This document shows, in pieces, positions 24,442 through 32,732 of a stretch of DNA of 64,000 bases. The translations under genes and the position numbers were made by a program. How positions within the stretch are numbered: the first letter of the stretch is position 1; each line of letters opens with the position of its first letter. The notes under the pieces are model-generated. The model was given only the letters and a program-made list of their open reading frames with translations, was not told the DNA's origin and made no database searches. The stretch is from an uncultured Treponema sp. (GTDB taxonomy: Bacteria > Spirochaetota > Spirochaetia > Treponematales > Treponemataceae), in NCBI GenBank assembly GCA_947167745.1, contig CAMVJE010000007.1, positions 3,894 through 67,893 of the forward strand, read 5' to 3'.

Positions 24442-26619
24442 TTACAAGTGCAAGACTCGTTCTTTTATTTCCTGCGTGCGGCCCTGGTTCCAGTATTGTG
24501 TGCCGATGTATCCGCATGTTCGGCGGGCTACATTCATTGTGGCCTGGTCCTTGTTTCCGCAGTTGGGGCACTGCCAGATAAGCTTGTTGTCGCTGTCGGT
24601 TACAATCTGGATTTCGCCTGTGTAACCGCATTTCTGACAGCAGTCAGATTTTGTGTTGAGCTCGGCGTACATGATATTCTCATATATGTGCTTGAGAAGG
24701 GTCATAACAGCCGGGATATTGTTTTCCATGTTTGGAACCTCAACATAGCTTACGGCACCGCCTGGAGAAAGTTCCTGAAACTGACTTTCGAATGTGAGCT
24801 TTGTGAATGCATCAACCGGCTCCGTAACATGAACATGGTAGCTGTTTGTGATGTAGTTTTTGTCGGTAACGCCCTTGATTTCACCAAATCGTTTTTTGAG
24901 GCATTTTGCAAATTTGTATGTAGTTGATTCAAGCGGTGTGCCGTAGAGAGAGAATGCGATGTTTGAAGCAGCCTTCCACTCTGCACATTTTGCGTTGAGG
25001 TGTTTCATGATTTCGATTGCAAAGGGCGTTGCGTCAGGGTCAGTGTGGGGCTTTCCTGTCATGTAGCGAACGCACTCACACAAGCCTGCATAGCCCAAAG
25101 AAATCGTTGAGTAACCGCCAAAGAGCAATTTATCGATTGTCTCACCTTTTTCGAGGCGGGCAAGGGCTCCGTGCTGCCAGAGAATTGGAGCCACATCGCT
25201 TGGAGTGCCCAAAAGCCGCTGGTGACGGCGCATAAGTGCTTTATGACAGAGTTCAAGACGCTGGTCAAAGATTTCCCAGAAGACCTTGTAGTCGCCACCT
25301 GAAGAGCAGGCTACATCGACCAAGTTGATTGTGACGACGCCCTGATTGAACCGGCCGTAATATTTTGGTTTGCCATGCTCGTCGAGATATGGTGTGAGGA
25401 ATGAGCGGCAGCCCATGCAAGGATAACAGTTTCCTTTGCCGTTTGCATCGACTTTGAGTTCGAGCATCTTCTTTTCGGAAATGTAATCCGGAACAAGGCG
25501 GCGTGCCGTACATTTTGCGGCAAGTTCCGTGAGTGAATAATATTTTGAGCCCGGCTCGATGTTGTCCGGTTCGAGAACATAAATGAGTTTCGGGAATGCC
25601 GGTGTGACCCAGAAGCCCTTTTCGTTTTTAACGCCCTGATAACGCTGTTTGAGCATTTCTTCGATAATCATGGCCAGGTCGGCCTTTTCCTGCTCGTTCT
25701 TGGCCTCGTTGAGATACATGAAGACCGTGATGAAAGGAGACTGACCGTTCGTTGTCATGAGAGTGACGACCTGATACTGGATTGTCTGAACGCCTCGTTT
25801 GATTTCGTCCTTGAGCCGCATTTCGACGATTTTGTTGAACTGGTCATCGCTGAATTTTACGCCGGTCTGCTCTTCGATTTTTTCAGTTTCGCGCATAATT
25901 TTGCGTCGGCTTACTTCAACGAAGGGGGCGAGATGCGTGAGGGAGATCGACTGACCGCCGTACTGGCTAGAAGCTACCTGAGCGATAATCTGTGTGGCGA
26001 TGTTACATGCCGTTGAGAAAGAGTGAGGCGTATCGATTTTTGTGCCTGAAATGACAGTGCCGTTCTGCAGCATGTCTTCGAGGTTGACCAAATCGCAATT
26101 GTGCATGTGCTGGGCGAAATAGTCTGCATCGTGGAAGTGAATGATTCCCTCTTCGTGAGCCTTTACGATATCTTCATCCAGCAAGAATCGTTTGGTGATG
26201 TCTTTTGAAACTTCACCTGCCATATAATCGCGCTGAACCGAAACGACGGTTGAGTTTTTGTTGGAATTTTCTTGTTTAACTTCCTCGTTGTTACATTCGA
26301 GAAGAGAAAGAATCTGTGAGTCAGTTGAGTTTGCCCGGCGCATGAGCTGATGCTGGTAGCGGTAAGTGATGTATTTTTTTGCAATGTCGAATGCGCTTGC
26401 TTTCATGATGGCCTTTTCGACCAAATCCTGAATAGCTTCGACATTCATTTCGTGATTTTCAGCAGCACACTGTTTTTCGATTGATTCTGCAATGCTAGTG
26501 ATTGTTGCAGAACTCATCTGTTCCGACGGTGGAACCTCTTTGTTCGCTTTTGAAATAGCCGTAATGATCTTGTTGATGTCAAATACGACTTCTTCACCGT
26601 TGCGTTTGATAATTTTCAT
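24442..26619 (-). CDS. nrdD: Anaerobic ribonucleoside-triphosphate reductase (NrdD)
   Basis: 725 residues. Reduces NTPs to dNTPs without oxygen, in the cytoplasm. It has an N-terminal ATP-cone (KIIKRNGEEVVFDINKIITAI), the catalytic barrel with GNCYPCMGCRSFL, a C-terminal zinc site (CCQKCGY...CPNCGN) and the glycyl-radical loop RRTCGYIGTQYW. GGAGGGG lies upstream of the ATG. The promoter at 26757-26785 is followed by a probable NrdR box. Activated by NrdG, encoded next. This fits an anaerobic lifestyle. Confidence 0.97.
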   Translation of the reverse strand: MKIIKRNGEEVVFDINKIITAISKANKEVPPSEQMSSATITSIAESIEKQCAAENHEMNVEAIQDLVEKAIMKASAFDIAKKYITYRYQHQLMRRANSTDSQILSLLECNNEEVKQENSNKNSTVVSVQRDYMAGEVSKDITKRFLLDEDIVKAHEEGIIHFHDADYFAQHMHNCDLVNLEDMLQNGTVISGTKIDTPHSFSTACNIATQIIAQVASSQYGGQSISLTHLAPFVEVSRRKIMRETEKIEEQTGVKFSDDQFNKIVEMRLKDEIKRGVQTIQYQVVTLMTTNGQSPFITVFMYLNEAKNEQEKADLAMIIEEMLKQRYQGVKNEKGFWVTPAFPKLIYVLEPDNIEPGSKYYSLTELAAKCTARRLVPDYISEKKMLELKVDANGKGNCYPCMGCRSFLTPYLDEHGKPKYYGRFNQGVVTINLVDVACSSGGDYKVFWEIFDQRLELCHKALMRRHQRLLGTPSDVAPILWQHGALARLEKGETIDKLLFGGYSTISLGYAGLCECVRYMTGKPHTDPDATPFAIEIMKHLNAKCAEWKAASNIAFSLYGTPLESTTYKFAKCLKKRFGEIKGVTDKNYITNSYHVHVTEPVDAFTKLTFESQFQELSPGGAVSYVEVPNMENNIPAVMTLLKHIYENIMYAELNTKSDCCQKCGYTGEIQIVTDSDNKLIWQCPNCGNKDQATMNVARRTCGYIGTQYWNQGRTQEIKERVLHL

Positions 26620-26720
26620 TTCTGGACCCCTCCAACCATTTTTTTAAAATTTTTTGCAAATACTACTTGACTTTTTAGAGATTTTAATAGTGTTTGCTGA
26701 AGTAATTATCGGTAAAAAAG

Positions 26721-26736
26721 ACACTACCTGTAGCGT
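26721..26736. promoter_or_regulatory. Candidate NrdR box
   Basis: ACACTACCTGTAGCGT is a 16-bp imperfect palindrome close to the NrdR-box consensus (ACAC-A/T-rich-GTGT). It lies about 13-28 bases downstream of the deduced nrdD transcription start. A second half-like AATAGTGT is at 26686-26693. NrdR represses ribonucleotide reductase genes. Confidence 0.45.
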
Positions 26737-26756
26737 TTTCTTTCTTAACTTTGAAA

Positions 26757-26785
26757 ATGATAAATTCACAAGGCTTTTATGTCAA
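26757..26785 (-). promoter_or_regulatory. Promoter of nrdD
   Basis: On the minus strand TTGACA (26785-26780), 17-base spacer, TATCAT (26762-26757). It gives a 5' leader of about 130 bases before nrdD that contains the NrdR-like site. Confidence 0.7.
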
Positions 26786-26885
26786 TCTGTTTTTTGCAGA
26801 AAGTCAGTAAAATCAAAATGATGTCTGTTTTGTCTAATCAAGAGGAAAAGCGGGAAAAAATGAAATTGTTTAATAAAGTTAGCAT

Positions 26886-27063
26886 TTGACAACAATAGTT
26901 AGATTCTATAATATTTATAAGGGTGTAACAAATATTAGATAAGGCTAACGGTATAAAATTGTACAATTCATGCAGCGAAACCTGCATGAAATGGCTCGAT
27001 GAAGGACTGTCAGTTCTAGTCGTTGCCAAAAAATATTCAAATCAAAAAAAAGGAGCGTAAAAT
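26886..27063 (+). promoter_or_regulatory. Promoter and structured leader of the flavodoxin gene
   Basis: TTGACA (26886-26891), 15-base spacer and TATAAT (26907-26912), then a leader of about 145 bases. The leader holds a hairpin TTCATGCAG-CGAAAC-CTGCATGAA (26967-26990) and ends with AAGGAGCG. AGTTAG half-sites surround the promoter (26877, 26898) and GGCTAAC occurs in the leader, all similar to the operators near the DtxR gene. Apart from this and the nrdD promoter the 440-base gap between nrdD and flavodoxin holds nothing I recognise. Confidence 0.5.
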
Positions 27064-27456
27064 ATGGTAGCTATCGTATACGCATCAACAACAGGAAACA
27101 CGGAGGCTCTTGCAAATGCCGCAAAAGAAGCAGCAGGCGCAGACGCATATTTCTCAACGGCAGATTCTGCTGACAGCGCGGAAGTTCTCAAGGCAGATTT
27201 GATTGCTTTGGGAAGCCCTGCAATGGGAGCAGAGCAACTTGAGGATTCAATGGAATCATTCTATTCATCAATCGAGGGAAGTTTGAGCGGAAAAACAGTC
27301 GTTCTCTTCGGTTCTTATGACTGGGGCGACGGTGCTTTCCTTGAAGACTGGAAAGGCCGCCTTGAAGGAGCAGGCGCAACTGTGAAAGCTGTCGTTAAAG
27401 CCCAGCTTACTCCAGATGACGCCGCTCTTTCAGAAATGAAAGCTGCAATCGCGTAA
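27064..27456 (+). CDS. Flavodoxin
   Basis: 130 residues, short-chain flavodoxin. The FMN phosphate loop is VYASTTGNTEALA; the isoalloxazine loops are GSPAMGAEQL and GSYDWGDG. A small cytoplasmic one-electron carrier, plausibly supplying electrons to radical-SAM activation such as NrdG. AAAGGAG precedes the ATG. It is convergent with hutH, with a one-base gap between stops. Flavodoxins are often induced when iron is short, which would fit the DtxR-like half-sites upstream. Confidence 0.95.
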   Translation: MVAIVYASTTGNTEALANAAKEAAGADAYFSTADSADSAEVLKADLIALGSPAMGAEQLEDSMESFYSSIEGSLSGKTVVLFGSYDWGDGAFLEDWKGRLEGAGATVKAVVKAQLTPDDAALSEMKAAIA

Positions 27457-27457
27457 G

Positions 27458-29032
27458 TTACGCAAATAAATCTGTTTTTTTAAGCCATTCTGCGACGGCC
27501 GTTGCCTCTTTATCCAGAGGGCGGTCGTCCTCAACGAATGCACTCATCTTTCGAACTTCCTCATGCACTTTCTGCGTGAATGGGGCGAAATCTTCTTTTC
27601 CAGCCAAATCCACTGCCTGCATTGCGGCCAATAAGTGCGTTGCAAACTGTAAGAAAACAAGCTCAATCTGCTCGGCAAATTTTCGTGCGGAAATTGTTCC
27701 CATTGAAACTTTGTCCTGATTGAGGGCTTCTGTAGGAGCCGATGTAAGTGAAACCGGGAAACAGTAGGTGGCAACTTCACCACGAATTGCGCTGATTGTA
27801 ATCTGAGCGGCCTTAAAGCCAAGACGAAGGCCTGCTCGCGGGTGATCAGCCGGAGTGTATGGGATAAGGTTTTCGGTAAGCCCGTTGAATTTTCCATCGA
27901 TGATGATTTCTGCCTGCTTGTCGCTCAAATCGGCGATGTTGGCAAGAGCCGTCCTCATGTAATCACAGGCCGCGCAAATGTGACCTCCATAGAAATTTCC
28001 GGTATTGAAAAGCTGCTCCGTATCAAGGTCAACCAAAGGATTGTCATTGGCAGAGTTCAGCTCTTCCGTAATCATGTCCCTGGCAAATCTGAGAGTATCG
28101 CGGTAAACGCCGTTAATCTGGGGAGCGCAGCGGATTGAATATCTGTCCTGAATTTTATTGTGCTGGGCAACGAAACTCTTTCCGTCAAGCTTCACGATCT
28201 GCTTGTCCAGAAAGTCCTCGTACTTCCATACCCGGTTTGATTTAATGATTATGTTGTGTACATAAACTCCTGATTCAATCTGCCCGCGGTGATTTTTAAC
28301 CTGACTTACTTTAGTGATGAAAGGCGTGTCTTTTCCACGGGTGATTTCAGCCGTAACAGCCGTAAGGAAGTCGCTTATATTAGCCAGCCGCTGGGCTTTT
28401 TTCCATGCAAGACAGGCTACGGCCGTCATTACGGAAGTGCCGTTCATAAGGGCGAGACCTTCCTTTGCTTCGATTTGAAGAGGCTTGATGCCCTCTGCCT
28501 TTAACGCTTCTGCGGCCGGAACAATCTTTCCTTTGTAGTAAACATCGCGCTGCCCCATGATGACAGCGGCAAGGTAAGAAAGCGGTGTCAAATCTCCCGA
28601 GGCACCGACTGAGCCAAGCTGGGGAATTACCGGGATGATGTCTTTGTTCAAAAGAGTGACCATCATTTTTGCAAGTTCAGGGCGGATAGCCGAGTGACCG
28701 CCTTTAACATTTCCGTTCAGGCGGGCAAGAACGACGGCACGGCCGGTCTCATGGTCAAATTTTGGCCCAAGACCGATTCCGTGGTAGGCACAAATGACCC
28801 TCTGCAACTCTCCGGCCTTTTCTACGCTAATCTGATTGTGGCAGGAATCGCCGAAATCAGTGGTAACGCCATAGGTCGGAACGCCGGTGGCAATATAATC
28901 TTCAAGGAATTTTCGTGATTTTTTTAGTGTATCCCAGAATTTTTCATCTTGTGGAAGTGCGACCTCTTCATTTTTGTAAGCAACATCGCACACATCTTCA
29001 ATAGTAAGCTCGTTTCCGTTGATTGTTTTCAT
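27458..29032 (-). CDS. hutH: Histidine ammonia-lyase (HutH)
   Basis: 524 residues. Deaminates histidine to urocanate. The MIO cofactor triad Ala-Ser-Gly is in GSVGASGDLTPLSYLA; TDFGDSCHNQIS and the C-terminal FPVSLTSAPTEALNQDKVSMGT region fit the family. An aromatic (Phe/Tyr) ammonia-lyase role is less likely but not excluded. No other hut genes (hutU, hutI) are in the window. It may generate urocanate as end product or ammonia source. Confidence 0.9.
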   Translation of the reverse strand: MKTINGNELTIEDVCDVAYKNEEVALPQDEKFWDTLKKSRKFLEDYIATGVPTYGVTTDFGDSCHNQISVEKAGELQRVICAYHGIGLGPKFDHETGRAVVLARLNGNVKGGHSAIRPELAKMMVTLLNKDIIPVIPQLGSVGASGDLTPLSYLAAVIMGQRDVYYKGKIVPAAEALKAEGIKPLQIEAKEGLALMNGTSVMTAVACLAWKKAQRLANISDFLTAVTAEITRGKDTPFITKVSQVKNHRGQIESGVYVHNIIIKSNRVWKYEDFLDKQIVKLDGKSFVAQHNKIQDRYSIRCAPQINGVYRDTLRFARDMITEELNSANDNPLVDLDTEQLFNTGNFYGGHICAACDYMRTALANIADLSDKQAEIIIDGKFNGLTENLIPYTPADHPRAGLRLGFKAAQITISAIRGEVATYCFPVSLTSAPTEALNQDKVSMGTISARKFAEQIELVFLQFATHLLAAMQAVDLAGKEDFAPFTQKVHEEVRKMSAFVEDDRPLDKEATAVAEWLKKTDLFA

Positions 29033-29166
29033 AATAGATAAAGTTTAGAACTTTTTTTCAATAAGGTAAACAAGAGGACGCTCCCTTTGGGGCGGGTTTC
29101 CAATCCCTAGCGCGTCTATATTTTTTGTGTTATAATTTTTAAATCTCTTTTAAAATGGAGTCTCAA

Positions 29167-29475
29167 ATGAAAAAAACAATTTTAATTTTGGCATCAGCCC
29201 TTATGATTTCGGCTCTTCCTGTTTTTGCAAATGGAAAATCCGATACAGAGCAGAAGGTCGAAAAATCAGCAAAATCGACTGGCAAGGCAACAGAAGAAGC
29301 AGTTGATAATAACAAAGAGTCTTTAGAAAATGCCGGAAAAGCTGTAGGCGAAGCTGGCAGAGAAGTTGGAAATGCTGCAAAGGAGGCCGGTAAAGAAATC
29401 GGTTCTGCCGCAAAAGCATTTGGAAAAGGCTTCAAAGAAGCATTCTCATCAGATTCTGATTCAAAAAAAGACTAA
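29167..29475 (+). CDS. Small secreted alanine/lysine-rich helical protein
   Basis: 102 residues from the ATG at 29167. Signal peptide KKTILILASALMISALPVFA, then a long amphipathic stretch with the repeating pattern ENAGKAVGEAG-REVGNAAKEAG-KEIGSAAKAFG, i.e. 11-residue repeats as in LEA-like or apolipoprotein-like helices. No cysteine, so it is not a lipoprotein. A periplasmic stress or membrane-binding role is possible. kduI follows 17 bases later, but there is no obvious functional link. A TTATAAT -10 box lies about 35 bases upstream. Confidence 0.75.
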   Translation: MKKTILILASALMISALPVFANGKSDTEQKVEKSAKSTGKATEEAVDNNKESLENAGKAVGEAGREVGNAAKEAGKEIGSAAKAFGKGFKEAFSSDSDSKKD

Positions 29476-29492
29476 AATTTTAGGAGTATAAC

Positions 29493-30335
29493 ATGGATAT
29501 TCGTTATTCAACAGGAAAAGAGCCGTTCAAAAGAATGACTACAGAAGAAATGAGGGAAGAATTCCTCATTCAGAACATCTTCATCAAAAATGATGTTACA
29601 GCAGTTTACAGCCACATTGACCGAATCGTTACTTTGGGTGCAATGCCGGCAGATGAAACAATCCGTCTTGATAAAAACATCGATGCAATGAAAGATTTCG
29701 GCGTAGACTTCTTCCTGCAGCGACGAGAACTTGGCATGATTAACATTGGTGGTGACGGCCTTGTTGTTGCAGACGGCAAAACTTACGAAATCAAGCACTA
29801 CGACGCACTTTACTTGGGAGCAGGCACAAAAGATGTTACATTGGCCTCAAAAGATGCAAAAAATCCGGCTAAGTTCTACATGAACTCAACTCCGGCTCAC
29901 TGCACTTACCCAAGCCGAATCATCACTTACGAGCAGGCAAATCATATTCACATGGGTTCAGCCGCTGAATCTAACGACCGCACAATCAACCAGTACATTC
30001 ACCCGTCAGTTCTCGACACCTGCCAGCTTTCAATGGGTATGACTCACTTGGAGACAGGCTCTGTCTGGAACACAATGCCGGCTCACACTCACGAGCGACG
30101 CATGGAAGTCTACTTCTACTTCGACTTCCCAGAAGATCAGGTTGTCTTCCACATTATGGGCGAACCCCAGCAGACCCGCCACCTCGTAATGCACAACAAC
30201 GAGGCCGTAATCAACCCAAGCTGGAGCATCCACTCAGGCTGTGGCACAAGCAACTACACCTTCATCTGGAGCATGGGCGGCGAAAACCGCACCTACACCG
30301 ACCAAGACTGGATCCGCACTCCTGATTTACGATAG
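29493..30335 (+). CDS. kduI: 5-keto-4-deoxyuronate isomerase (KduI)
   Basis: 280 residues, full length. Isomerises 5-keto-4-deoxyuronate to 2,5-diketo-3-deoxygluconate in pectin/uronate breakdown. The zinc cupin residues are in MPAHTHERRMEVYFYF (His-x-His...Glu), with the further His in HSGCGTSNYTFIWSMGGEN; IHMGSAAESNDRTINQYIHP is also typical. No other pectin genes are nearby, so it is a solitary pathway gene. Its last codons form one arm of a perfect 12-bp hairpin (30319-30346). Confidence 0.95.
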   Translation: MDIRYSTGKEPFKRMTTEEMREEFLIQNIFIKNDVTAVYSHIDRIVTLGAMPADETIRLDKNIDAMKDFGVDFFLQRRELGMINIGGDGLVVADGKTYEIKHYDALYLGAGTKDVTLASKDAKNPAKFYMNSTPAHCTYPSRIITYEQANHIHMGSAAESNDRTINQYIHPSVLDTCQLSMGMTHLETGSVWNTMPAHTHERRMEVYFYFDFPEDQVVFHIMGEPQQTRHLVMHNNEAVINPSWSIHSGCGTSNYTFIWSMGGENRTYTDQDWIRTPDLR

Positions 30336-30346
30336 TAAATCAGGAG
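30319..30346 (+). terminator. 3'-end hairpin of kduI
   Basis: Perfect 12-bp stem CTCCTGATTTAC / GTAAATCAGGAG with loop GATA; the kduI stop lies across the loop. No T tract follows, so it is more likely a transcript-stabilising hairpin. A partial direct repeat (ACTCCTGATTTA) recurs at 30400, and a GAGGCGG/CCGCCTC hairpin lies between. Confidence 0.55.
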
Positions 30347-30438
30347 AAGTTAAATAACTTCCTTGCAGGACGAGGCGGCTTGTCCGCCTCATACGCACTC
30401 CTGATTTATGCTAGTTTTAGTATAATGTTTTACGAGTA

Positions 30439-30472
30439 TCCGCAGATTTTGTCGAATCTGCGGATTTTTTTT
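30439..30472 (+). terminator. Rho-independent terminator
   Basis: TCCGCAGATT / AATCTGCGGA stem, 6-base loop, T8 tail. It ends transcripts from the kduI side before the ATPase pseudogene. Confidence 0.85.
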
Positions 30473-30527
30473 GTAATTTCGACAAGAAATATCATGTTTT
30501 CTGTCGAAACAGCCTTAAGATATCCTC

Positions 30528-31515
30528 GTGGAAGAAAAAAAACTTATCGGCCGACATCGCGAATGTAAAAGCCTTCAAAAATGCCTCAAATCGAATTCTG
30601 CAGAACTTGTGGTTGTTTATGGCCGAAGGCGAGTAGGAAAAACTTTTCTCATTAATCAATTTTTCAAGGGACGATTTGATTTTAAAGTCACGGGGCTATA
30701 CAACGAACCGAAAGAAGCCCAAATCAAAGCGTTTATGACGGAGTTGAATTCCCAGAGCCAAAAAAGAAAGCCCTTAACCCGAAGACTGGCAGGATGTATT
30801 CATACTTCTAAAAAATTATCTGTCAAATCTAGAATCAGATGAAAAACATGTTGTCTTTTTTGACGAACTTCCGTGGTTTGACACGGCAAAATCGGATTTC
30901 GTTGCAGCATTTGAGTGGTTCTGGAATTCATGGGGAGCTTCACAAGACAATTTGATTGTTATAGTCTGCGGTTCTGCAACGGCATGGATGGTTGACAACA
31001 TCGATAAAAACAAGGAAAGGCTTTTTAACCGGCAGACTTGCAGACTCTATTTGGAGCCTTTCACTCTAAAAGAAACGGAAGAATATCTAAAATCTCGGAA
31101 TTTTGAATGGGAACGCTATGATATTGCCGAGTGTTATATGATAATGGGCGGAATTCCGTTCTATCTAAGTCAGCTTGATAATGATCTCACTTATTCTCAG
31201 AACATCGACAATTTGTTTTTTAGGAAGCGCGCTGTTCTATGGGATGAGTTTGACCATCTGTACAAAACCCTTTTTTCGAACAGTGATTCATACATAAAAG
31301 TCGTCGAGGCGTTGAGTACAAAGAGAATCGGGCTCACAAAATCTGAAATTCTTGAAAAAACGAAACTCGCAAACAACGGACTTTTTGGCAAAATTCTTGA
31401 AAATCTTGTCAGTTCAGGCTTTGTCCGAGTCTATCCGTTTTACGGCAAGCAAAATCGGAAAGATTTTTTGCATCATCTTCGTTTTTGGTCTGCCATTATC
31501 GGGATTGGTTGTTGA
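30528..31515 (+). pseudogene. Frameshifted and truncated AAA-type ATPase (archaeal ATPase/DUF234 group)
   Basis: N-terminal part LIGRHRECKSLQKCLK...VVVYGRRRVGKTFLINQFF (Walker A) is open to 30842. The homologous reading then moves to another frame near 30778-30784 (DWQDVFILLKNYLSNLESDEKHVVFFDELPW, Walker B) and continues through VIVCGSATAWMVDNI to GFVRVYPFYGKQNRK, where it breaks off at a dispersed repeat around 31505. The C-terminal half of this family (usually about 450-470 residues) is missing. Such ATPases are common accessory genes in gut bacteria. Confidence 0.88.
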
Positions 31516-32537
31516 GCGTAGTCGAAACAGGCCCGGTAATCTTTTAAAAATTTCAGCCCCTTTTTTTTGGGGCATTTTTATCATCGGGTAAATGGCGATT
31601 ACCGAAAGATAAGATGCCGCAAGCCCGAAAAACAGAAAAACGCTCACTTGCTTTAAAATTGGGAAGGGGCTTAAGAAAAGGGCGGCAAAACAAATTTCCG
31701 TTGAGGCGAAACCGAGCGTCACCCCGCGAAAAATGTGCTTACGGACAGAAAGACCTGTGTCACACAAAAGATTTCCTTTCCAGTTGACGAAGTAGGGAAT
31801 CGAATAATCAAGGCAAGTTCCGATTAATGTCGTTCCGAAAACAAGAGTGAGGATATGAATTCCGCGGAAAAACAAAAGGACGGAAACAAAACCAAAACCA
31901 CAGGAAAATGAGACGGCAAGGGCAGAGACAATGGCGGGAACAGGCGAGCGGAAAATCAGGAGAAAGACGGTGATTATCAAGATGAGCGCCACCGTGGAGA
32001 TGATTGAAATCTGATTTTGCGCGGAAGTAGAATTTTCGTAAGAATGAAATGGCACCCCAGAAAAGATAAATTGAACCGGATTTGCTTCAAGTCCGTCATT
32101 CTGAGGGGCAGTGCCCCGAAGAATCTCATCTGCGGTGTCATAAATGCTCTTTACCGCGTTTTTGTCGCTTGCCATAGCAGAGCCTTTTTCGGAAACCGTT
32201 CCCCGAATCAGCACATACCATTCATCATCTTTTTGGCACGCAAGCACATCATCTTTGAGACTCATATTCGTCGATGAAATCGCCCCGCCTTCAAGAAGTT
32301 TTTTAAGACTCCGTTCGCTGAGCAAAAAAGGGTCTTCCTCAAGATAAGACAAATCTGAAATCGAAAATGCCCCGTAAACACTCGAAAGCGCGTCGTTCGC
32401 AATATCTTCGTCATTCCCATTTTCAAGGAGATTTATATCAGCATCTGAAAGAAGAAAAAAACGATTTTTATGCAGCCAGCCGGTAATTTCCGAAATTGAA
32501 GAGGAATCAACATAAAGCGAAAGGGATTCAAAAAATC
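31414..32537 (-). pseudogene. Fragment of an RND/MMPL-type exporter
   Basis: Open reading on the minus strand from about 32537 (FESLSLYVDSSSISEITGW, no start codon of its own) to about 31540. After that the reading passes through the dispersed repeat and into unrelated sequence. It contains one periplasmic porter-like segment and a block of five or six membrane helices (ISIISTVALILIITVFLLIFRSPVPAIVSALAV ... TLIGTCLDYSIPYFVNW), as in the first half of MMPL exporters. The N-terminal helix and the second half are absent. Full-length relatives have about 750-900 residues. Confidence 0.82.
31505..31530. repeat. Dispersed GTTGAGCGTAGTCGAAAC repeat at a pseudogene junction
   Basis: GTTGTTGAGCGTAGTCGAAA is a sequence I know as a dispersed chromosomal repeat (it translates as LVVERSRN) in various bacteria. 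Here it sits exactly where the ATPase and MMPL remnants, on opposite strands, both end. Confidence 0.45.
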
Positions 32538-32589
32538 CCCGGACTCAGATAATACAATATTTTAAGATTGAAGTGTCAAGACAAGGGTT

Positions 32590-32706
32590 CAGTGTCGCGC
32601 TAAGGATAGTAGCAGCGGCGAAAGCCGTTCTCCGCCTGAAGGCGGAGAACGGAGCGGATAGCGGAACTGCGGATAGCCTGCCCCCGCTTTGCGGGGGAGC
32701 GCCCTT
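32590..32706 (+). repeat. Modular GC-hairpin intergenic repeat, copy 4
   Basis: TTCTCCGCC-TGAA-GGCGGAGAA perfect hairpin, spacer GAGCGGATAGCGGAACTGC, then ATAGCCTGCCCCCG-CTTT-GCGGGGGAGCGCCC. The clearest member of the family, between the MMPL remnant and the lipoprotein gene. Confidence 0.65.
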
Positions 32707-32732
32707 TTTAAAGACTGATGTTTTTTTTCTTG

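Noticed and set aside
24403..24927. 174-codon open frame on the plus strand
   Set aside because: Antisense to the 3' end of nrdD, which is unambiguous; no SD and no recognisable protein.
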